Notes under the pieces: model-generated
The model's input: the letters and a program-made list of their open reading frames with translations, nothing else
Databases searched by the model: none
What the model was told of the DNA's origin: nothing
NCBI GenBank assembly: GCA_026413805.1
Contig: JAOAKE010000005.1
Span: forward strand, 1 to 29,706
Length of the DNA: 29,706 nucleotides
Source of the DNA: Microcaldota archaeon
Lineage (GTDB): Archaea > Micrarchaeota > Micrarchaeia > Anstonellales > Anstonellaceae
Direction: 5' to 3'
In this document: positions 1 to 8,166 of the stretch, piece after piece
Layout of the letters: the number at the start of each line of letters is the position of its first letter
How positions within the stretch are numbered: the stretch's first letter is position 1
Translations under genes and position numbers: made by a program

Positions 1-866
1 ATCAATTCAGCATAATCGTCATCCTTTCCTTTAATAATATACGGCTTTTCCAGCTTAATGTCAAGTCCAAAAAGACGCTTGTAAGTTGAACTAACCACTT
101 CCTTCGGCGTTATCATAAGCAGCGTTGTTGGTGTTGTTGCAACAATTGAGCCGTTTGGGGAAACATAGATAGCTCCATCATGCAGGAAAATTTTTGAGTC
201 GTCTGATGCACCTGCGATATATACCCCGATGATTTCTACTTTTGTTTTAAAAGAGAGCTCAACGATGCCGCTTTCAAAAACCAGGTAAAGGTTTTTGGCA
301 AGACCTTCAACTTCATGATATATCTTCTGCTTCAGCGGCGTTCCCAACATCAATTCCAAAAGTAACATATTTGTTCTTCCTTTTTCACCTTTAATTTTAG
401 TGGTATAACGTGAGCCTTGATAGTCGATATACACAACTTTGTTTTCATAGTCAAATCCAAAGTCAAACAATTTTTCCCCGATAATCTTTACCCCGTTTTC
501 ATATCTGACTGGGGGCTTTTTCTCGTCTTGGGCTGCTCCAGCATTGGCGGCAATAGTAGGCTTGCCTTTTATCTGGGAAAGCAGCCTTGCTGCTGCATCA
601 ATTGCGGGGTTTACAAGGAAAAGGGTAAGCGATACAAGGCTGGCTTGAACAAGCTTGCCAAATCGCTCGCGAATGGAATTAATCCACCCGCTGGCTTTTT
701 CCCCTGAAGGCTCAAGGGGCGTTTCCTCTTTTTTTGGCTTTTTTTCTTCTTGGAGAGGGGCTCTTGCAGTCTGCGCCCGAATGAAGCTTCTTGTTGGGTT
801 CTGGCGGCTGGCTGCCGCTATTTGCTTGGCAACTTCGTGCGGGTTGTGCCTTATTCCCTGCCTCAT
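1..866 (-). CDS. Membrane-anchored protein of unknown function (3' part cut by window edge)
   Basis: I read this frame directly from the reverse strand; it is open from the ATG at 866 to the window edge, so the C-terminus is missing (about 288 residues visible). The first ~90 residues are polar and rich in Lys, Glu and Pro. One moderately hydrophobic segment follows (SLVSLTLFLVNPA, roughly residues 83-95). The rest is beta-rich, with alternating hydrophobic strands such as NLYLVFESGIVELSF and IYVSPNGSIVATTP. This suggests a tail exposed on one side of the membrane and a beta domain on the other. No family is recognised. The ATG is the first start after an in-frame stop at about 904. It lies 70 nt downstream of the neighbouring 145-residue gene on the same strand, so co-transcription is possible. 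The open frame and protein-like composition make it real; the function is unknown. Confidence 0.72.
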   Translation of the reverse strand, partial: MRQGIRHNPHEVAKQIAAASRQNPTRSFIRAQTARAPLQEEKKPKKEETPLEPSGEKASGWINSIRERFGKLVQASLVSLTLFLVNPAIDAAARLLSQIKGKPTIAANAGAAQDEKKPPVRYENGVKIIGEKLFDFGFDYENKVVYIDYQGSRYTTKIKGEKGRTNMLLLELMLGTPLKQKIYHEVEGLAKNLYLVFESGIVELSFKTKVEIIGVYIAGASDDSKIFLHDGAIYVSPNGSIVATTPTTLLMITPKEVVSSTYKRLFGLDIKLEKPYIIKGKDDDYAEL

Positions 867-935
867 TCCAGTCGCCTTCTTGTAGGTTTGTGATTCTTGG
901 TGTTTTTATATCTTTCCACTTAAGGCTTGGCAAAA

Positions 936-1373
936 TCAGCTTGGCGGCTTTCCTACCTTGACATGCACATCCCCGCCTGCCTTTGGAATCAATATAAGAG
1001 CCTTTTCCTTCCCCTCAAACAGCAGGTATATCCTTCCATCTTTGATAAATAGGCTTTTTTCCCCTATCTTCAAAAGAGAATCGGGCTTGACCCCGATTTC
1101 CGCAAGCTCTGGCTCAATGTCTATTATCATCTTGTCTATCATCTTGCCGTCAGGGGCAGGGCAGGTGATTGACAAGCGGGACCCTTTCAGCTCCAGCCTC
1201 ACTGTTTCTTTTTTCAGTTCTGCCCGCACTTTTATGCTGTCTTCCTTCACGACAAATGCACTATCCCTCTGGGGCAAAAGGGTGTCGGTTTTCACCTGCG
1301 AAAAGGCAAAGTGATTGAGCGCTGCACCCACCGCCAGGACAGGGATTATTCTTGCGCGCTTGGAAGCCTGCAT
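936..1373 (-). CDS. Small envelope protein of unknown function
   Basis: A 145-residue protein. The N-terminus is a basic MQASKRAR followed by a hydrophobic stretch (IIPVLAVGAALNHFAF), which reads as a signal peptide or membrane anchor. The remainder is a compact beta-rich domain: KVRAELKKETVRLELKGSRLSI, then a region with DKMIIDIEPELAEIG, then SLFIKDGRIYLLFEGKEKALILIP. A GGTGGGA ribosome-site sequence lies just upstream of the ATG, with AT-rich TATA-like sequence at about 1385-1415. Same strand and orientation as the flanking membrane proteins, suggesting a group of cell-surface genes. No family is recognised. Confidence 0.75.
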   Translation of the reverse strand: MQASKRARIIPVLAVGAALNHFAFSQVKTDTLLPQRDSAFVVKEDSIKVRAELKKETVRLELKGSRLSITCPAPDGKMIDKMIIDIEPELAEIGVKPDSLLKIGEKSLFIKDGRIYLLFEGKEKALILIPKAGGDVHVKVGKPPS

Positions 1374-1421
1374 GTTCCCACCGCTTATAATTTATGCAAA
1401 AACAGGTATTTAGGTTTTTCT

Positions 1422-2315
1422 TTAGCCAGCCCTCTTCAACAAGGCGACCCTTCCTTTCCTAGTCAGCCTGTAAAACACGAACTTTTTGCCCTGCTGCTCC
1501 ATCTTTTCAACCAAGCCTGCCTCAACAAGAGCCTCCAAGTGCTCAACGATGGTTGCCTTGCTTTTGCTCAGCTTGATTGAGAGGTCGGTAGGTATCCTGT
1601 CTGCTTCTGAAAGCTCGCGCAATATCCCGATGCGCGTTTGGTTTTCAAGAAGCTTCAAGGTCTGCGAGTCAATCTCAACCTGCGCCTGCCTTTGGTGGAG
1701 AAAAAGGTATGCAGCAGCTGCCATGAGGATTATCGCCCCAAAAACCACCGCAAGGCGCAGCCAACCTTCTTCTGCCTCCTGCACTTTTTCTTGCCCGCTG
1801 CCAGCCCCCGCTGTTTTTTCAAAAGCATCCCTCTTTGCCTGTGTTTCCTCTGAAAGCAGTGGGAGGACGCGGAAGGGTTGCACTGGAGCCTGCTTTTGGG
1901 CAGCAGAAGGCAGCTCGCATCCAAAAGCGCCAGGGCAGGCTTGCCATTTCCCTTCAATGCATATGAGATGCTGCTGGCTGAAAGAAAGCATCTGCAGTGC
2001 AGGGCAGCTTGCAGACAGCACGCCAGAGCCTTCAAGGAGCCGAATCTCAGAGGCAAGCGCATTCATGCCTTCTTCCTTGCCAGCAACAGAGACAAAGAGG
2101 CTTTTTTCTGTCCTTGAAATTGTTACAATGTAATCGCCATAATGCCCCCTGAAGCTTATGCTGCCTTCTGGAGAATAAACATAGCCGATGCCAGCCTCTG
2201 AGGCAGGCAGGGCAGCAGAGCTGAAATTTGCACTGCCAAGTGGGAATTGGGCAATATGCTCGCCAGCCAACATGGAGGCAAGCAAAATCAAAGCCACTGC
2301 CACCGAATTTCGCAT
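1422..2315 (-). CDS. Membrane-anchored winged-helix transcription regulator
   Basis: A 297-residue protein with four parts. Residues 1-18 are a signal-like hydrophobic segment. Residues ~19-183 form an ectodomain with four cysteines (about 104, 119, 127, 133) that could make disulfides. Residues ~186-206 are a clear transmembrane helix (LAVVFGAIILMAAAAYLFL). Residues ~217-297 are a cytoplasmic ArsR/MarR-like winged helix: LLENQTRIGILRELSEADRI, then a recognition-helix region SKSKATIVEHLEALVEAGLVEK, then a wing ending FYRLTRKGRVALL. The topology is that of a one-component sensor joining an outside signal to DNA binding at the membrane, a layout known in archaea. The ligand and target genes cannot be told from sequence. 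A TATA-like element at about 2337-2346 lies 27 nt before the ATG, so the transcript is probably leaderless. Confidence 0.85.
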   Translation of the reverse strand: MRNSVAVALILLASMLAGEHIAQFPLGSANFSSAALPASEAGIGYVYSPEGSISFRGHYGDYIVTISRTEKSLFVSVAGKEEGMNALASEIRLLEGSGVLSASCPALQMLSFSQQHLICIEGKWQACPGAFGCELPSAAQKQAPVQPFRVLPLLSEETQAKRDAFEKTAGAGSGQEKVQEAEEGWLRLAVVFGAIILMAAAAYLFLHQRQAQVEIDSQTLKLLENQTRIGILRELSEADRIPTDLSIKLSKSKATIVEHLEALVEAGLVEKMEQQGKKFVFYRLTRKGRVALLKRAG

Positions 2316-2367
2316 GCTTTTCTTCTCATAAATAGGCGTTTTAAATGGTTCGGTTTTTGTTCGGGAT

Positions 2368-2565
2368 TTAAGGCTTTGCCAATTTTATGTCAGCGGCAGT
2401 CACAGTTTTCCTTCCAGCGTGCTTGGAGTATTTTATCGCCTTTTGCGAAATCTCCAAGCCTATTTTTTCCAGCACCTCTGCGAGCTCAGCTGCTGCCGAG
2501 TCAGAAACCCGCTCTGCCCCTGCCTCCCTGATTATCTTCTCAACAGGAGCCTTTGGAAGTATCAT
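2368..2565 (-). CDS. Archaeal histone
   Basis: A 65-residue single histone fold in the HMf family, which packages DNA as dimers and extended polymers. The N-terminus reads MILPKAPVEKIIREAGAERV. The long central helix is AAAELAEVLEKIGLEISQKA and the C-terminal part is HAGRKTVTAADIKLA, the typical archaeal pattern (RKTV.A.DI). The ATG at 2565 is preferred over an in-frame TTG 27 nt upstream, because it gives the usual family N-terminus and follows GGTGGT. There are no N- or C-terminal tails. It is transcribed divergently from the Hef-like helicase across a short AT-rich promoter. Confidence 0.95.
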   Translation of the reverse strand: MILPKAPVEKIIREAGAERVSDSAAAELAEVLEKIGLEISQKAIKYSKHAGRKTVTAADIKLAKP

Positions 2566-2590
2566 CAGACCACCAGCGGCACAATACCTC

Positions 2591-2608
2591 AAATAAATAA
2601 TTAAATAC
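2591..2608. promoter_or_regulatory. Bidirectional TATA region between histone and hef-like helicase
   Basis: The run aaataaataattaaatac is the only AT-rich block between the divergent start codons at 2565 and 2628. Its centre is about 28 nt from the helicase ATG, so that transcript is probably leaderless. It is about 34 nt from the histone ATG, leaving a very short leader. Confidence 0.6.
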
Positions 2609-2627
2609 TGCTGCCGATTGTTCGGCT

Positions 2628-4160
2628 ATGGCCTTCCTGCGCGAAAGCATAGTGCCGCGTGCCTACCAGCTTGCAATTGCAAGCTCTGCCCTGCACGGGG
2701 GAAACACATTGGTAGTGCTGCCCACAGGCTTGGGAAAGACGCTGATTGCCTTCCTTGTAATGCAGGAAAAAATAAAGGAAGGCAAGGTTTTTTTCCTCGC
2801 CCCAACAAAGCCGCTTGTGCAGCAGCACTACAAAACCTTTCTTGCAAGCTGCAATTTTGAGCCTTCTGAAGCCGCCTTAATCACTGGCGAAGTTTCCCCA
2901 AAAAAGCGCAAGGAGATGTGGGAAAAAAGGGCATGCTTTTCCACCCCACAGACCCTTAAAAACGACATTAAGGCAGGCAGGGCTTCAGCGCAGTGCTCCC
3001 TATGCGTGATTGACGAGGCGCACCGCGCGGTTGGGAATTATGCCTATACCTATGTGGCAGCAGAGTGCATGAAGGCAGGAGGGCTGATTTTGGGGCTCAC
3101 TGCCTCGCCAGGGGGCAGCAAGAAGCGGATTGAGGAAATCGTGGCTGCGCTTGGGATTGAAAACATTGAGATTAGGACTCCTGAGGACGCAGATGTCAGG
3201 CCCTATGTCCAGCGCCTTGACATTGAATATGTGCGCGTCCCGCTTGGCGAGAGCTTCTCAAAGGTAAGGGAGCTTCTGCAGGGCATGCTCAAAGAGCACA
3301 CAGAGCACTTGGCAAATTTCGGCTTTGTGGCGCCAACGCGCTCCAAAAAGGGGCTGGTGGAGCTGCGGGAGAAAATAATGAAGGCTTCTGACCGGGTAAA
3401 GTATGCTGCCCTCTCTTTTTACACAACAGTGTTTAACCTCACCCATATGCTGGAGCTGATAGAGACGCAGGGCCTTTCCACCTTTCTTGCCTATGTTGAG
3501 AAAATGAAGGCAAGGCCAGACACAAAGGCGCGCAGGCGCATATTCAACGACAAGCGATTTATTGAGGCACTTAGGCTTTGCGCCAGCGCCTCTGAGCACC
3601 CCAAGCTTGCCGAGCTGCTGCGCATACTGCGCCAAAAAATTTCAAAGGGCGAGAAGGTCTTGGTTTTTGCCCAGTATCGCGACCAGGTGAAAACAATTGT
3701 GGAAACCTTGAAGCGCGAGGGCTTTTCTGCCGAGCGATTTGTGGGCAAAAAAGAGGGAGTCACTGCTGAAGAGCAAAAAAAGACGATTGAGCGCTTTTCT
3801 CGCGGCGAGTTTGACATCATGGTTGCAACCTCAATAGGCGAGGAAGGGCTGGACATCCCGTCAGTTGATACCGTCATATTTTTTGAGCCAATCCCAAGCG
3901 AAATCCGCAGCATTCAGCGAAGGGGCAGGGCAGGAAGGCTGCGCGCAGGCAGGGTGGTGGTGCTCATTGCGGCAGACACCAAAGACGAGGCGCACTTTTA
4001 TTCTTCGCGCAAAAAAGAGGAGAGAATGCGGCATGTGGTGGGAAAGCTGAAGCGAAAGTTTGCCTCGCAGCCAAAGGGCAGCCAGCCGCAAATGGCCTTG
4101 CCTGAAAAGAAGGCGCGCCAAAAAGGCGGGGCAGTGCAGAAAAAAATTACCGACTTTTGA
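2628..4160 (+). CDS. Hef/FANCM-type SF2 DNA helicase without nuclease domain
   Basis: A 510-residue superfamily 2 helicase of the Hef/FANCM/Mph1 group, which remodels stalled replication forks. RecA domain 1 carries Walker A GLGKT (residues 34-38), APTKPLVQQH (motif Ia), DEAH (129-132) and LTASPG (motif III). An all-helical insert of about 170 residues lies between the RecA domains, as in Hef. RecA domain 2 carries EKVLVFAQYRDQ, ATSIGEEGLDIPSVD and motif VI QRRGRAGR near residue 430. Euryarchaeal Hef normally continues into an XPF-type nuclease and HhH domain (about 750 residues). This protein instead ends in a basic tail finishing QKKITDF, which resembles a PCNA-interacting PIP box at the extreme C-terminus. 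The next gene starts 42 nt later with no room for a broken-off nuclease. The helicase assignment is firm; PCNA binding is inference. Confidence 0.92.
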   Translation: MAFLRESIVPRAYQLAIASSALHGGNTLVVLPTGLGKTLIAFLVMQEKIKEGKVFFLAPTKPLVQQHYKTFLASCNFEPSEAALITGEVSPKKRKEMWEKRACFSTPQTLKNDIKAGRASAQCSLCVIDEAHRAVGNYAYTYVAAECMKAGGLILGLTASPGGSKKRIEEIVAALGIENIEIRTPEDADVRPYVQRLDIEYVRVPLGESFSKVRELLQGMLKEHTEHLANFGFVAPTRSKKGLVELREKIMKASDRVKYAALSFYTTVFNLTHMLELIETQGLSTFLAYVEKMKARPDTKARRRIFNDKRFIEALRLCASASEHPKLAELLRILRQKISKGEKVLVFAQYRDQVKTIVETLKREGFSAERFVGKKEGVTAEEQKKTIERFSRGEFDIMVATSIGEEGLDIPSVDTVIFFEPIPSEIRSIQRRGRAGRLRAGRVVVLIAADTKDEAHFYSSRKKEERMRHVVGKLKRKFASQPKGSQPQMALPEKKARQKGGAVQKKITDF

Positions 4161-4202
4161 CCTACCCCCACTCTTTTAATCATTTCTTGCAAACATTTTC
4201 AC

Positions 4203-6866
4203 ATGAAGCAAACGGAGTGGCACTCAGCTTCGCTTTCATCCATTTTTGCTTCTTTCGGCACTTCAGAAAGGGGCCTCTCTGAGAAGCAGGTTGCAGAACA
4301 CAAAAGAAGGTATGGCGAAAATGCCATAATTGAAGCAAAAAAGGACCCGTGGTTTGTAAAATTTTTGGGGCAGTTCAAGAGCCTGCCCATTCTTCTCCTT
4401 CTTGCTGCAGCGGGAATTTCATTTGCCCTCGGGCTTACCATAGACCAAGAAAAGCTCCTTGATGCCTTTGCCATCTCCGCTGCCATACTAATCGCCGTTT
4501 TATTTTCATATTGGCAGGAGCACAAGGCAGAGGCGGCCCTTGAGGCCCTTAAGAAGATGGTGGTGCAGCGCTGCGTGGTAGTGCGCTCTGGGAAGGAGCA
4601 GGTGGTTGATTCAAAGGAGCTTGTGCCAGGCGACGTCGTAGTCCTTGAGGAAGGAGCAAAAGTCCCTGCCGACATAAGGATAATTGAGTCTACCAACCTT
4701 GCAGCTGACCAGTCTGCCCTTACAGGCGAGTCGCGCCCTTCCTCTAAAGAGCCCTGCACCTGCCCTTCCAAAACCCTGCTTCCTGAAAGGAGAAACATGC
4801 TTTTTGCAGGCACAGTGATTGTTAGGGGGCACTGCAAGGGAGTGGTGGTTGCCACAGGCATGCATACTGAATTTGGCAAGATAGTGGGCTTTGTTTCAGA
4901 GGAGAAAAAGGCTGAGGCGCCGCTGCAGAGGAACATAAATAACCTGTCCAAAACGCTGGGGTATGCCGGCATAGCCGCAGCCTTTCTTTTCTTCGTTTAT
5001 GGGCTGGTGCGCGCAGAGGAAATAGTCCACATGTTCGTGGTTGCAGTAACGCTTGCTGTGGCAGTCATACCTGAGGGGCTTCCAACCGTGCTTGCCGTCA
5101 CCCTTGCAATTGGTGTGCAGCAGATGGCAAGGCACAATGCAATAGTGCGAAAGATGACTGCGGTTGAGGCGCTTGGCTCTGCAACAGTAATCTGCACTGA
5201 CAAGACGGGGACAATAACCCAAAACAAAATGGTCGTCCAGGAAATTGTCCTTCCAAGAAGGACCTACAACATAGGGCAGGGAAGCCTTGACTCAAATGCT
5301 GCCCATCGCGACACGCAGCTTCTCAAGGCAGTGGAAATAATGGCCCTTTGCAATAATGCCATGCGGGTAATGGAAGAGGGCAGGGAAACGCTGAAGGGAG
5401 ACCCGACAGAAGCTGCTTTGCTTTCAGCAGTTGAAAAATGCGGGGCTGATGAGCGCAGCTTGAGGCTACAGCACAGGCAGGTTGGCGAAATCCCATTTGA
5501 CTCAGACCGCAAGATGATGAGCTCAATCCGCCTTTACAAAAAGGAGAGGCAGGCGCTTGTCAAAGGGGCACCAGAGAAAGTCCTTCCGCGCTGCACCAAA
5601 ATATTGCTCCAAAACGGCGAGCGCAAGATGGATTCCAAGTGGCGCTCCAGGTTTGAGTCAGAATACCGCTCCCTTGCCTTCCTTGGAATGCGCGTCTTGG
5701 CGCTGGCATACCGCCCAGTCGGGAAAATGAAAAAATATTCCCCTTCAACAACCGAGCGAGGGCTGGTCTTTGTTGGCCTTGTGGCAATGGAAGACCCGCC
5801 CAGGCCCGAAGTGGCAGATGCCATTTCAAGCTGCCACATGGCAGGCATAAAGGTAATCATGATAACTGGGGATTCCATGCAAACTGCCAAGGCAATTGCC
5901 GCCAAGGTTGGGCTTTGGCGGCATGGCGACCGCATAGTTGATTCCACTGAGCTTGAGGCAATGAATGATGCAGAGCTTGAAAATGCCCTTGCAAGCACCA
6001 CCATATTTGCCAGGACCACCCCTGAGCAAAAATATCGGATAGTGAATGCCCTTATGAAGCGAGGCGAGATTGTTGCAGTGACTGGGGACGGGGTAAATGA
6101 TGCGCCTGCAATCAAGAAGGCAGACATAGGGGTGGCAATGGGGCTGACAGGCACTGACGTTTCAAAAGAGGTTGCTGATGTTGTGCTCACTGATGATAAC
6201 TTCGCTTCAATTGTCAATGCAGTAAAATATGGGCGGACAATCTTCAACAACATAAAGTCGTTTGTCCGCTACCAAATATCCACCAATGTTGGGGCCCTGC
6301 TGCTTATGTTTTCCGCCCCTATCCTGCAGCTTCCCCTCCCCCTTGCCCCTCTTCAGCTTCTTTGGATAAACATAATGATTGACGGCCCGCCAGCAGTCTC
6401 TTTGGGGCTTGAGCCGCCTTCACAGCAGGAAATGAAAAAGCCGCCTCGCAACCCGAAGGCCGGGATACTGACTTTCAACTTGGTGGTTTCTATCCTGCTT
6501 TTGGGCTCCATAATGGCATCGCTTTCTATCGCATTGTTTGGCTATTACCTGTCGTTTGAGCCTGCCAAGGCAACAACAGCAGTCTTCACACTGTTTGTTT
6601 TCTTGCAGCTTCTAAATGCCCTCAACTGCCGCTCCTCAAGCGAGTCCATCCTCGCCCGCCCATTTTCAAACCCCTACCTTTACAGTGCAATAGCCCTCTC
6701 CTTCCTGCTCCACATGGCAATTTTGTTTTTGCCGCAGGCACAGCAGGTATTCAAGACAGTGCCGCTTGAAGCAAGCGACCTGCTCTTCATAGGCGCCACT
6801 GCCTCTGTCATAGTCGCAGTGGAAGAAATGAAAAAGAAGTTTCTCCCCTACACCACGAACTATTAG
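4203..6866 (+). CDS. P2A-type cation-transporting ATPase (Ca2+/Mn2+, SPCA/PMR1-like)
   Basis: An 887-residue P-type ATPase that pumps cations by phosphoenzyme cycling. It has the actuator motif TGES (174-177), phosphorylation site DKTGTIT (Asp333), the KGAPE nucleotide-binding motif and the hinge GDGVNDAP near residue 627. Ten membrane segments are predictable. TM4 has the PEGLP motif (VAVIPEGLPTVLAV), which marks the P2A calcium family. TM6 reads LWINIMIDGPPAVSLG, close to secretory-pathway SPCA/PMR1 pumps (LWIN..MDGPPAQSLG). TM5 has TNVGALL where SERCA has SNVGEVV, so the site I glutamate is replaced by Ala and the TM6 Thr by Ile. Site II residues (Glu of PEGL, Asn and Asp of TM6) remain, which suggests one ion per cycle. 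A TTTTAAT element about 26 nt before the ATG suggests a leaderless transcript. nadE follows after 7 nt. Confidence 0.93.
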   Translation: MKQTEWHSASLSSIFASFGTSERGLSEKQVAEHKRRYGENAIIEAKKDPWFVKFLGQFKSLPILLLLAAAGISFALGLTIDQEKLLDAFAISAAILIAVLFSYWQEHKAEAALEALKKMVVQRCVVVRSGKEQVVDSKELVPGDVVVLEEGAKVPADIRIIESTNLAADQSALTGESRPSSKEPCTCPSKTLLPERRNMLFAGTVIVRGHCKGVVVATGMHTEFGKIVGFVSEEKKAEAPLQRNINNLSKTLGYAGIAAAFLFFVYGLVRAEEIVHMFVVAVTLAVAVIPEGLPTVLAVTLAIGVQQMARHNAIVRKMTAVEALGSATVICTDKTGTITQNKMVVQEIVLPRRTYNIGQGSLDSNAAHRDTQLLKAVEIMALCNNAMRVMEEGRETLKGDPTEAALLSAVEKCGADERSLRLQHRQVGEIPFDSDRKMMSSIRLYKKERQALVKGAPEKVLPRCTKILLQNGERKMDSKWRSRFESEYRSLAFLGMRVLALAYRPVGKMKKYSPSTTERGLVFVGLVAMEDPPRPEVADAISSCHMAGIKVIMITGDSMQTAKAIAAKVGLWRHGDRIVDSTELEAMNDAELENALASTTIFARTTPEQKYRIVNALMKRGEIVAVTGDGVNDAPAIKKADIGVAMGLTGTDVSKEVADVVLTDDNFASIVNAVKYGRTIFNNIKSFVRYQISTNVGALLLMFSAPILQLPLPLAPLQLLWINIMIDGPPAVSLGLEPPSQQEMKKPPRNPKAGILTFNLVVSILLLGSIMASLSIALFGYYLSFEPAKATTAVFTLFVFLQLLNALNCRSSSESILARPFSNPYLYSAIALSFLLHMAILFLPQAQQVFKTVPLEASDLLFIGATASVIVAVEEMKKKFLPYTTNY

Positions 6867-6873
6867 TGATGGG

Positions 6874-7617
6874 ATGGACCTTGCCGATGCGAAGAGGAAG
6901 ATAGTCTTTTTCATCCAGCGGTATTTTGCAGCAGCTGGGAAAAGGGCGGCAATAGTCGGGGTTTCAGGCGGGCTTGATTCTGCAGTCGCACTCTTTCTTT
7001 CAGCCCAAGCAATTGGAAGCAGGAATGTGATTGCAGTGGCATTGCCTTCTTCTGCCACCCCGCAGAGGGACTTAAAAGATGCCAGGCTGCTTGCAAAAAG
7101 GCTCAAGGTAAAGCTGATAGAGATGGACATAGAGCCGATAGTTGAGGCATTTGGGCAGCTTGCCATGCCTAAGCTTTCGCGGGCAAACATAGCTGCAAGG
7201 GTGCGCATGGCAATCCTCTATTCCCTTGCCCAAAGGCACAATGGGCTGGTGGTAGGCACTGGGGACAAGTCAGAGCTCATGCTTGGCTATTTCACAAAAT
7301 ACGGCGATGGGGCAGCAGACCTTTTTCCCCTCGGCGGCTTGTATAAAACAGAGGTGAGGGCCCTTGCGCGCATGATAGGAGTGCCTAAGGGCATTTTGCA
7401 AAAGCCCCCCTCTCCTGCCCTGTGGAAGGGGCAAACTGCTGAAGGAGAGCTTGGTTTTTCTTATCAAGAGGCAGACGGGGTGTTAAAGGCAATTGAAAAG
7501 GGGGAGAAAAAAAGCGAGGTGGAAAGAAAATTTGGGAAGAGGCTGGTAAGGGCAATTTTAATTCGGATGGAGAAAAACCGCCACAAGCTGCTGCCTGCCC
7601 CTGTCTGCCAACTATGA
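6874..7617 (+). CDS. nadE: NH3-dependent NAD synthetase
   Basis: A 247-residue adenine nucleotide alpha hydrolase that makes NAD from deamido-NAD, ATP and ammonia, the last NAD step. The PP-loop is GVSGGLDSAVALFL near residue 29. The family signature follows in GTGDKSELMLGYFTKYGDGAADLFPLGGLYKTEV, with KPPSPALWKGQTAEGELGFSY after it. Length fits the small ammonia-using form; no nitrilase/glutaminase domain is attached, so ammonia must come from solution or a separate enzyme. It begins 7 nt after the ATPase stop, with GTGATGGG before the ATG, so translation from a shared transcript is likely. The pairing with a cation pump looks like simple operon packing. Confidence 0.95.
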   Translation: MDLADAKRKIVFFIQRYFAAAGKRAAIVGVSGGLDSAVALFLSAQAIGSRNVIAVALPSSATPQRDLKDARLLAKRLKVKLIEMDIEPIVEAFGQLAMPKLSRANIAARVRMAILYSLAQRHNGLVVGTGDKSELMLGYFTKYGDGAADLFPLGGLYKTEVRALARMIGVPKGILQKPPSPALWKGQTAEGELGFSYQEADGVLKAIEKGEKKSEVERKFGKRLVRAILIRMEKNRHKLLPAPVCQL

Positions 7618-7656
7618 GCCATTTTTGGCATTTGCATATTTTTTTGCCCTTGCCAA

Positions 7657-8163
7657 TCATTGCTTTTTTTCCATCCTCTCCAAAAAGCCAAGGGCCCTTC
7701 TTTGTATTTCTTGGCCTCCGAGCGGGACAACCACTGCGCCTTGGTCTGGCTGGCCGTAAATAAGCGTTCCTTCTTTTGCCTTTGCCATAACCAGCAGGGC
7801 AGACAAGTCGTCCTCGCCAACTACAAAGACTGCGCCGCGCCCCTCTGCAAGCAACCTCTCAACTGCCAGAACAAGCTCGTCTGTTATGCTGCCTGCCCCA
7901 GACAAAACCACAAAGGCGTTTTTTGCATGCGGCGCAAGCGCCTTTTTTATTTCAAGAGGCACCTCGACGCGCCGTATCTTAAAGTCAAAAATCATCATGT
8001 CTGGCGGGGTTCCAGCCAATATCAAGTCATAGGCGCACTGGTCGCCTACTGCAATTATCGGCCTTGCAGCAGCCTCAATAGCCTCTTTCAAATCTCCGCC
8101 ACTGAGCACCTTTCCAAATGGCTTGCGAATTTCTTCGCGCATTTCTTCGGGCAGGATGAGCAT
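7657..8163 (-). CDS. GTP-dependent dephospho-CoA kinase (DUF359 family)
   Basis: A 168-residue protein matching the archaeal DUF359 family, shown in Thermococcus to be the GTP-dependent dephospho-CoA kinase that completes CoA synthesis in place of bacterial CoaE. Family landmarks are AVGDQCAYDLILAGTPPDMMIFDFKIRR (residues ~38-65), a middle FVVLSGAGSITDEL, and the C-terminal FVVGEDDLSALLVMAKAKEGTLIYGQPDQGAVVV. There is no classical P-loop, as expected for this family. The ATG lies 3 nt after the stop of the ribose-5-phosphate isomerase gene, with GAGGT as ribosome site, so the two are co-transcribed. The window also carries pantoate kinase, another archaeal-specific CoA enzyme. Confidence 0.9.
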   Translation of the reverse strand: MLILPEEMREEIRKPFGKVLSGGDLKEAIEAAARPIIAVGDQCAYDLILAGTPPDMMIFDFKIRRVEVPLEIKKALAPHAKNAFVVLSGAGSITDELVLAVERLLAEGRGAVFVVGEDDLSALLVMAKAKEGTLIYGQPDQGAVVVPLGGQEIQRRALGFLERMEKKQ

Positions 8164-8166
8164 ACG

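Noticed and set aside
2566..2592. Upstream TTG start adding nine residues to the histone
   Set aside because: The extension (MRYCAAGGL) does not fit archaeal histones, and the ATG at 2565 has a good ribosome site.
4199..4972. A 257-residue minus-strand frame opposite the P-type ATPase
   Set aside because: Ser/Thr/Ala-rich shadow of a strongly conserved coding gene; similar long antisense frames at 5534-6253 have the same cause.
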